Shown: piece by piece, positions 16,818-23,592 of the stretch
Layout of the letters: each line of letters starts with the position of its first letter
Numbering within the stretch: the first letter of the stretch is position 1
NCBI GenBank assembly: GCA_003427395.1
Contig: BFEA01000173.1
Coordinates: forward strand, 490,981-514,572
Source of the DNA: Chara braunii
Lineage: Eukaryota > Streptophyta > Charophyceae > Charales > Characeae
DNA: 23,592 bases
Direction: 5' to 3'
Made by a program: the position numbers and the translations under genes
Notes under the pieces: model-generated
Databases searched by the model: none
The model's input: only the letters and a program-made list of their open reading frames with translations
Told to the model about the DNA's origin: nothing

Positions 16818-17135
16818 ATGGAGACCATTTTTTTGGAGGTTTCTTATGATTACATCTACGGCAAGGGACGGATTGAGATCTTGATTGGTGTCACTGGCAA
16901 CATTTCCCTCGCCGAGGAGTTGTACCTCCGGAGTGTCACGGACGTGGAGATAGCGAGATGCATGACATATATCAGCAAGATCGACCCTGCGGCATGCTTT
17001 GACATCGGCTATGTGGTCCCGGAGTCGATAGCCACTCAGGTTCTCAATGATGAAGAGGACCAGCATGTACCAGATATGGAGTCCCAGACAGTCGAGCCCA
17101 CCCACGAGGGGGTACCACTCGTCATCATTGATTGA
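16818..17135 (+). CDS. Unrecognised protein-coding segment (candidate last exon)
   Basis: This is a 105-codon frame with balanced composition: a beta-rich start (METIFLEVSYDYIYGKGRIE), a helical part containing LAEELYLRSVTDVEIARCM, then an acidic tail ending GVPLVIID. No family is recognised. It shares its frame with a second open piece at about 16662-16796 (starting MSGGPKSEEVADPFRG at 16674), separated by one TGA (16797-16799). Together with 16023-16651 this may be one gene broken by stops or by unrecognised introns. The ATG at 16818 is only the first in-frame start. Confidence 0.35.
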   Translation: METIFLEVSYDYIYGKGRIEILIGVTGNISLAEELYLRSVTDVEIARCMTYISKIDPAACFDIGYVVPESIATQVLNDEEDQHVPDMESQTVEPTHEGVPLVIID

Positions 17136-17139
17136 GGCT

Positions 17140-17700
17140 CGTATCTTCTAGCCACTAAGATGTATTACGACATTATTATGATTTATCAGTGACTGCAGCC
17201 CCTCCTATGGCTGCTTTCTGCATTCTCTGTGTGTACTCTTCAGTCCCGTGTCTCTAGTCATACTCTTGCAGAGTCTAGTTTCTGGTCTTCCTGTTCTTTC
17301 AGTGTCATTTGCTTTATGATGCATGATTTTATAATGCATGATATATTATGTTATTTTCCTCTTCTTATCATACATGTTACACTCAAGGCAACCTGAAGGA
17401 CTCCTGGATAATAGGGACTTTGATGACTTTGAGTCTGACCTTTATACAGGGTCAGGTGCAGGCGATAAATCCAAATGCCTCACTCTAAGCCGTGTCGTCG
17501 CTGGTAGGAGGGATAACCCTCACTACTCGACTGCGTGACAAAGGCTGCTTGTGAATGCACTTCTATATAATTTCCTTAAAACTTATCAAAATCCTGTGTG
17601 ACAGCCTGCCAGTCCACCAACCCACTGCACTCGGTCGAGGAGGGACATCGAACCAGGCCCTGGAAGCGGTGGGGGCGCGACAGCGCGTCACAGACACAAT
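17140..17700. other. Unassigned DNA with a weak exon-like frame
   Basis: A 66-codon frame (17338-17538) includes an acidic stretch, QPEGLLDNRDFDDFESD, preceded by TTACACTCAAG, a possible splice acceptor (about 17387). No family is recognised and the evidence is thin. Confidence 0.25.
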
Positions 17701-17704
17701 GAAA

Positions 17705-17810
17705 GAAAGGGACATGAAGGTTGGGGTTGGTTTAGTAGATGGGATTGGTTACTGGAGAAAGGGACATATAGGTTGGGGTTGGGTTAATGGATATGATCAG
17801 TTACCGAACG
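17705..17810. repeat. 52-bp direct repeat, two copies
   Basis: GAAAGGGACAT followed by a GGTTGGGGTTGG stretch occurs at 17705 and again at 17757. The open frame across it (17555-17881) gains its GWGW-type residues from the repeat. Confidence 0.7.
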
Positions 17811-17985
17811 ACCTAACCAACCTTTACAGGTGGGGCTGGGTAGGGCAAAAGTATGGGGATTGTATGCGGAGATTAGCCTGATCCTCATACAGATATTCAG
17901 GAAGCAGGAATAGGTGGTTCTCATGGAGTGAATCGACTAGTAAACGAAGTAATCTAACCCTCCTTGTTTGTTTTGAAGGGGTTGT

Positions 17986-18258
17986 ATGCTATTTTTTCCA
18001 ATGTGTTCTGCAGGCTTTGTCTTTGGTGAGGTATCGGTGGGCTTTCCTGCATATGTATTTTCCGACCGAATAATCTTCTTGAATTTTGGCTTTAGTGCAA
18101 TTTGGGGAATATGCATAGAATTCGTTGATGTTTTCACTGTCAATGTACTCAAGATAGGAATCGGTTTAGGATTTTTGCTCGCCTTAGCAGGTGTGCTTGA
18201 ATTTCTTTTGGACTTTAAATTCAAATTTGTTGTAGGAATTAGGCGCTACTTCCACTGA
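17986..18258 (+). CDS. Small hydrophobic ORF of unknown function
   Basis: A 90-codon frame rich in F, L, V, I and G with two or three possible membrane segments, one around LKIGIGLGFLLALAGVLEFL. The opposite strand is also open (17937-18224) with a lysine/proline/threonine-rich product, which weakens the case that either is real. No family is recognised. Confidence 0.15.
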   Translation: MLFFPMCSAGFVFGEVSVGFPAYVFSDRIIFLNFGFSAIWGICIEFVDVFTVNVLKIGIGLGFLLALAGVLEFLLDFKFKFVVGIRRYFH

Positions 18259-19584
18259 CACTTTTCATCTGTTTTATTCATTTCGTAATACTTTGTGATG
18301 CTTGTCACTTTGTGTTTCTTACATGAGTTTTGGTGAACGTATGCGTGAGTTTTGATGAACGTGTGCGCTCTCACCTTGACTTCATGATGAGTTGCCATGT
18401 GATGTGAATTTGTTTGTGACTTTCACGACCATAATTACACTTACACTAGATCAACCTGACAAAGCTTAGTAGAAAAGTCCTAGTGTGAAAATGCTGGGAA
18501 ATCTCCACACTGTCCACAGGTAGAAATACTGCCTGGGATCAATCCAAGTAGTTAGAGTCTGCCTGATGACCACCGGATGCGAGTCAATGTTTGTCGCATC
18601 GATTAGGACCACCATGCTGGTTGGTTGTCCCGAGGTAGTGTATAGACATTGGGGTGCTCTCATGGCTACGTCATCAAGGGTCCTAGGGTCCACCAGGGAC
18701 CATGCACGGGTAGTCTATAAGAGAGGGGTATAGGGATTGGATGGACTAGTAGAGTGGATATCGATAAAGTATAGCTTGGGTAAGGATTGTAGTGGGCTTG
18801 TCTTCTGAATAGTGGGGGTAGATAATAATAAAGGGGATATGATACTGTATACTAATAGGAGGGAGATAGACTCTAAATCTGCCCAAGGGGGGATCGGTCA
18901 AGGAGATCTGCTATGTCAAAGGTTGACGGACAAAGCTGCTTGGAGTGTGTCTGATTAACACCTTGTTGGAGGTTAGTAATTGTAGGGACAGAAATCTGAT
19001 CTCTAGTGGCAAGCTGGTAGGTGTAGGCAGGGCCACGACTTGCGATAGGACTTCGGGCTTCAAGCCTGTGGAGGATTCCGTCTAGGAATAATGTTCCAGA
19101 AAGCCAAGTAGTGGGTCATTCCGAACCTCAGGTGACTGAACCCCAGAGAGCACTCCTGCGCCTGATATCCCGCCTCTACAACAACATGAGAGTTTATTAA
19201 AAAAAAAAAAAAAAAAAAAAACTTAACAAAGTTAGCACCCAATTAACATGAAAGGTACCAATAGAGGAGCAAGAAGATACCCAGAGGACCGGGCGGGGAA
19301 CTGACATAGTGTCATAGACTTTAGAGTCATTTTTTGTTTTTCAAAGTCCATGGAGATTGACGTGGAAAAGATCGCCCAAAATTCATCCAAAATGTCTCAC
19401 AGCAACGGATTCAGCTCTGTGGAGTCGGTGCATGAATAGAAGTGTAACATTGAGGGTGACATGAGAAATGTCATCATTGTGTCATGAAAAGTCTTAGGAG
19501 AAAAAGGGGAAAAAAAAAAGAAGTTCTCGTATAGTCTGAACAACCTTTAGAAAATGCCCGGAAATTTGGGAGGACAGCCCAAAA
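18259..19584. other. Unassigned DNA
   Basis: Nothing coding could be supported on either strand. The only landmark is the A run at 19199-19221. Confidence 0.35.
19199..19221 (+). repeat. Poly(A) tract, 23 bases
   Basis: An uninterrupted A run. It could be the tail of a retroposed sequence reading left to right, but no target-site duplication was seen. Confidence 0.7.
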
Positions 19585-19875
19585 TTGAGGTATAAATGCT
19601 TCCAAGATTACTATTCGTACACATGTACGAAGCAGAAGCGCACTTTGACAAATGGAATGCTGCATAAGATCAAGGATTGTACTATGCATGATGACAGGGC
19701 GGGCGAAGGTTTGCTCTCGCTGAATCACGAACTGAGGAAGAAGTCCTTCCCCTCTGACCTCTTCGAGCGGACCCTGTGGCGCTTTGTCAGACTAAGCGCC
19801 CACGACTGGACGCAGGTAGCAAGACAGGTGACCTTTGACATTAGGACCACAGGCAGGGACAGGGGAGTTCATTGA
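19585..19875 (+). CDS. Small ORF, possible exon remnant
   Basis: A 96-codon frame whose last 60 residues look protein-like (GEGLLSLNHELRKKSFPSD, then ERTLWRFVRLSAHDWTQVAR). No family is recognised and no upstream exon is visible. It could be a processed fragment of a larger gene. Confidence 0.2.
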   Translation: MRYKCFQDYYSYTCTKQKRTLTNGMLHKIKDCTMHDDRAGEGLLSLNHELRKKSFPSDLFERTLWRFVRLSAHDWTQVARQVTFDIRTTGRDRGVH

Positions 19876-20301
19876 ATTTTCTGAACCCAAGCAGTGTTTC
19901 AAATATCGCTTTTTCTAGCCTTCAGGCCTCTTGCTCGGCCTTTCTTGCCTTTGCGTATTGCCTCTTTGGTTTGCTATTTGAGTAGACCTTAGTTAGGTTT
20001 TTCTGCTTTCTGCCCTTTGCCAATTGGCCTTTTCGGCCTTGAACTCGAGCGGAATTTTACGGACTGTCTATTTGTCGTTTACTTAGCTGTAGTCAGTGGG
20101 AACCAAATGAATTGTTAACAAGGCCTATTAATAATACCTTAGCAAGTAGAGGAGACCTCTTCAAATCGTCGAAACGTAGACGAATCGCGTGTGTAGGACG
20201 TACCCGCGTTTCGTACGCGCGTACGCTTTGGGTGCCGCGTTCTTCTATGTTAATCTTTCTCGACATTTTCAAAATATTTGTTTCGTAACTTTCGTTGCTA
20301 C

Positions 20302-20320
20302 AAAAAAAAAAAAAAAAAAA
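20302..20320 (+). repeat. Poly(A) tract, 19 bases
   Basis: An A run in AT-rich DNA. No retroposon body is recognisable upstream. Confidence 0.6.
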
Positions 20321-21100
20321 GTCGAATTTTTGTGTGTTCATCTTGAATGGACTGACTCGCTGTGTGTTTGACTACATGTGAAACATCGCACCGAACTCAA
20401 TTTGCCTATAGAAAATGCAGCAAGCCAAATTTGAAATTTTAGACGAGGACAAAAAAAACAACTACAATGTATGTTCTCACGAAAATTAAGAGTGTTGTTC
20501 CCAGCCTATATAATGAATTTGTTTTCTTTTCTGTAAAATAAATAAATTAATTAATACAAATCTCACCGAAAGATATATATAATATAATATGCACAAAAAA
20601 AAACAAATACAATAAACTCAAAATTCACTGCTATGGATGCTCCTTTTCGGCAACTCCAGCAACATATCATCTCTCCCATGGAAAGGAGGAAGACCAAGTG
20701 GAGGTTCACGTGTGTCCTCCTTTTCTGCAACTCAAGATATCTTGCAGGGCTCATGTATGTGTTGTAAATTAACACCACAACAGCCCCTTTTCCACCCAAA
20801 TGAGTGGATGGAAACAAAATCGAAGCAGCTTTTACTATATACTATATAGCAGATAATGAAGCACACTATGATGTGAGCAAATCCACCATTGAAACGGTTT
20901 CACCTCTATAGCGTACAATATGAAGGATGATAAAGCACAATCTTTCCATTATATTAATATATATATACATACATGGTCACCAAGCCGTTCGTACCAAGGT
21001 CATGGGGCTAGGTCTGAACCCGAAGGCGTTTGGCCCCCGCCAAAAACTATTTCGGGGACTAAAAATAAATTTTCTTTTCTGAATTTTTTCTTGTGAGTTC
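20321..21100. other. AT-rich unassigned DNA
   Basis: Low complexity, with AATAAATAAATTAATTAAT-type sequence at about 20535-20560 and TATATATA patches near 20575 and 20955. Short frames have no domain. Confidence 0.35.
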
Positions 21101-21108
21101 TCTATGAT

Positions 21109-21340
21109 GTGAGGTGCCTGTAAAATTTTAAATTTTCAGCCATTTTGCTAAGACAAAAAGAAATTAGCAATCGTCAAAGATGGCGGTGTCAAAACGTGGT
21201 CGCCCACTCACTATTTTGTTTTTTTCTAGGTTGTTTTACCGGACGTCCGGGACCCCTCGGTTCTCCGACCGGACGTCTGGTCAGACGTCGGACGGTCTCG
21301 GACCGGACAAGGGTTGTCCGACCTAGCGCAAAAACAAAAA
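21109..21340. repeat. AT-rich repeat with GC-rich palindromes, unit 1
   Basis: The first part (21109-21225, with TCAAAGATGGCGGTGTC) is repeated in diverged form at 21815-21937. It is followed by a GC-rich island with perfect inverted repeats: CCGGACGTCCGG (21239-21250), GACGTCTG/CAGACGTC (21272-21289), and CGGACAA/TTGTCCG (21304-21320). After that comes an A/C-rich homopolymer tract. Confidence 0.75.
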
Positions 21341-21658
21341 AAACAAAAAAACAAAAAAAAACAAATTTTTTTTTGAAAAACATCGTTTGGCTTCTACCGT
21401 GCATAAGGTGTATGCCACCAAAATTTTGACTCATTTGAGCTAGTAGAAAAAAAGATAAAAATGTTCAAAGTTTCTAATCCCCACCTATTATCCCGTCCTA
21501 TCCCCACCAAAACCCCTCGTACCCCCCCCTCCCACCCCAAATAGCACTCTATCACCAAATGCTCAGAAAATTCTGAATTTTTTGTTGGGGGGTCTCTGAG
21601 GCATGCGCAACACTGTCATAATTTTTTTATTTTTTATTTTTTTTTAATGCCAAAAAGT

Positions 21659-21725
21659 GGTTGTCCGGGATCCCGGACAACCCCCCTACCGGACGGTTGG
21701 GGGAGACGTCCGGCCATCGGACGAC
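21659..21725. repeat. Perfect 24-bp palindrome and GC-rich island, unit 2
   Basis: 21659-21682 reads the same on both strands, each half being GGTTGTCCGGGA. It is followed by CCGGACGG and GACGTCCGG motifs. The arms share GTTGTCCG with the unit-1 hairpin at 21304-21320. Confidence 0.85.
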
Positions 21726-21814
21726 TGGTAAACTAGGTTTGTTTTTTCACTTTATTTCGGGCCCTAAAGAATTTTATTAATTTTTGAAACTTTTTAAATG
21801 CTTTTTGTATTCCG

Positions 21815-22135
21815 TGAAGTACATATCTGTAAATTTTCAGGGAATTTGGCCATGTCAAAACGAAATGAAAAATCGCCAAAGATGGCGATGTCGAAAATGT
21901 GCTCGGCACTTACTAATTATAATTCTTTTTTTTTTTCTTATTTTTGATAATGTTTCTTAGTAGTATTTATTTTTCGTATTTTATTTTTATTTCACAGTTG
22001 GTAAGGAATTTGGATGTAATGCTCAGGCAAATGTTGTTTATTTTATTTTTCTTTATAACCTAGGCTACCAGTCGGGCCGCTCGGGTCACCCTATTTTCCC
22101 GGACGGCCTGGCCGTGCAAGGACCAGGGAAGGTCC
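21815..22135. repeat. AT-rich repeat with GC-rich island, unit 3
   Basis: This contains the second copy of the GCCAAAGATGGCGATGTC segment (see 21109-21225) and ends in a weaker GC island, CCCGGACGGCCTGG (about 22098). An N lies at 22138, next to an A run (22140-22158). Confidence 0.65.
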
Positions 22136-22417
22136 TANCAAAAAAAAAAAAAAAAAAACTCCAAAAAAAAAACTATGTTATGAAGAAAAATAACTGAACA
22201 ACTTTTGCTTCAAGGTCACATCGAAATTCACATGCACACAGTCGTGATACCTATCGCCCATTATCAATAGATCACCTAATATCATTCTCTAACAGATAAC
22301 CTACTACCCATTAATAACGGATTACCTACCACCCATCACTCACCACTTATCATCCGTCCCTCGTTATCCATCTTCAATCGCCTCGCCATCAAAGGAGCAT
22401 CCTCCACTCATCATCTT

Positions 22418-23045
22418 CTCATCAATGAACATGTCATTGCAATTGGTTGATATGGTGGAGATCATCCATAATGACAGGCTTGATGCCGCTCCCCATCAAG
22501 CCTGTCATCCTGGACAATCTTCACCTGTTGCAGCCCACAATAGACTTGCCTTCCTTTGCGGCCTTCTGACTGAGATTCCCTTTGGCTGTTGGATCAAAGA
22601 GCGTGGGACATTCGTCTCATTGGAAATCTGCGTCGCTCGAAATTCGGTTTATTTCTTTGACACAATTTTTTAAGATTTTCTAAGTGTCCAAGTGGAAAGA
22701 CTTCTTGATGTTCTTGAGGTTTTACCTTTTTATCAATGGACCTGTCACTACAATCGGATAATACCGTGGAGCTCATCCATTATGACAGGCTTGATGTCAC
22801 CCCCTCATCAAGCATGTCATGTTGGATAATCGTCACTTGCTGCAACCCACATTAGGCTTGTTTCCCTTTGTGGCCTTTTGACTAAAATTCCCTTTGTTTG
22901 TTGGATCGGAGAAAGTTGGACATTCGGCCCATTGGAAATCAACGTTTTTCAAAATTAGGTTTACTTTTTGATGTGATTTCTATTAAGAATTTAAGATCTT
23001 CCAAGTGTCAAGTGGAACACTTCTTTATGTTCCTGAGGTTTTGGT
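22418..23045. repeat. 311-bp tandem duplication carrying a long hairpin
   Basis: 22418-22728 and 22729-23045 align end to end at an offset of 311. Each copy contains the inverted repeat TGACAGGCTTGATG/CATCAAGCCTGTCA. In copy 1 it is perfect (22472-22485/22494-22507, with one extra A-T pair outside, loop of 8). In copy 2 it has one mismatch (22783-22796/22806-22819, loop of 9). A frame in copy 1 (22425-22673) is broken in copy 2, which argues against coding. Confidence 0.85.
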
Positions 23046-23225
23046 TAAATAGGCTTCAGTTGGGATTTTATTTTGTGTTTTAAGTATTAGTGATGATTAC
23101 GGTTTCTGCTTTGTAGATAATTTAGGGTTAGGGATGATTACGGTAATTGGATCGGTATAGGTGAGGAATTTGTGTGGCTGTTTTTGCATGTTGATAGTAT
23201 AGAGTTAATCGATACATTAGAATAT

Positions 23226-23413
23226 GATTAAATTCTAGGTTAGTATAAACATAGACTAGGGTAATTGAATGGTGTAGCTTCTCAAAACTTTTTGTCCTTA
23301 TTAGCAACTAGATGCATAAGAATAGGATTAAATTCTAGGTTAGTATAAACATAGACTGGGGTAATTGAATGGCATAGCTTCTCAAAAACTTTTCGTCCTT
23401 TTTGGCAACTGGA
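23226..23413. repeat. 100-bp tandem duplication
   Basis: GATTAAATTCTAGGTTAGTA occurs at 23226 and again at 23326, and the sequence after it stays aligned through GGTAATTGAATGG and CTTCTCAAAA. Divergence is a few percent, so the duplication is recent. Confidence 0.85.
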
Positions 23414-23431
23414 GATCCGCACGGGATGGGC

Positions 23432-23449
23432 TGAAGACAAGCGTCTTCA
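23432..23449. repeat. Short perfect hairpin
   Basis: TGAAGAC/GTCTTCA with loop AAGC. No gene context explains it. Confidence 0.4.
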
Positions 23450-23592
23450 CTGTTGGAGGTCCGTGGTTGGGGATGGGACTGGCCGAAAGTGCCTCTCCCA
23501 GCCTGGTTTGGCTACGAAATTCATGTAAGGGACGCCGGGCCCGCTTTCCGGTTTTATAATTCGATTTTTTGAGGAAAAAAATAAAATTATTT

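Noticed and set aside
1-23592. tRNA or rRNA genes
   Set aside because: I looked for T-arm strings such as GGTTCGA-type motifs and for conserved rRNA blocks and saw none that fold convincingly.

Overview
The window looks like nuclear DNA from a large, repeat-rich eukaryotic genome on the plant/green-algal side. It has no bacterial gene layout. It carries a broken Ty3/gypsy-type retroelement, GT-AG splice signals, AT microsatellites, poly(A) tracts, several minisatellites and scattered single-base N gaps. The gag-like polypeptide reminds me of retroelement proteins from the charophyte alga Chara braunii. That is memory, not a search, so the organism is an inference.

Layout. (1) 1-163 is the right-hand end of a repeat that recurs at 13815-13972. 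(2) 164-744 is the C-terminal part of a gypsy-type integrase, with the GPY/F domain and no catalytic core. (3) 745-911 has all the signals of a short intron. (4) 912-3791 is one long decayed gag-like frame, with two gag-fold-like modules, an acidic/proline linker, coiled coil and a C-terminal zinc knuckle. It is broken by five stops, two frame changes and a lost zinc-binding cysteine. (5) 4390-4625 is a cluster of short hairpins, several with ATAAG in the loop. (6) 5502-5576 is an AT microsatellite. (7) 5577-10100 is mostly unassigned, with a possible LINE start remnant, a possible first exon and weak promoter-like signals. (8) 10125-10947 holds ten short hairpins whose loop is always TAAGAT while their stems vary with pairing kept. 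(9) 11.1-12.4 kb has a 122-bp tandem repeat and unassigned DNA. (10) 12.4-13.97 kb is a hairpin-rich, internally duplicated repeat that ends with the same sequence as bases 1-163. (11) 14.05-15.87 kb is a run of three tandem-repeat arrays, the last with a higher-order period of 243 bp. (12) 16.0-17.1 kb holds the best candidate for an unrecognised host or repeat gene. (13) 17.1-21.0 kb is low-information DNA with small weak ORFs and poly(A) runs. (14) 21.1-23.4 kb holds GC-rich palindromes in AT-rich DNA, a 311-bp tandem duplication with a long hairpin, and a 100-bp duplication.

No intact, confidently functional protein gene is visible. The retroelement pieces once formed one element: integrase, then an intron-like spacer, then a gag-like ORF in an unusual 3' position. 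The most distinctive signal is the TAAGAT hairpin array. Its stem pairs change together between copies, and almost all its wobble pairs are oriented so that they pair only in a plus-strand RNA. This suggests a transcribed structured RNA or a hairpin-type mobile repeat.
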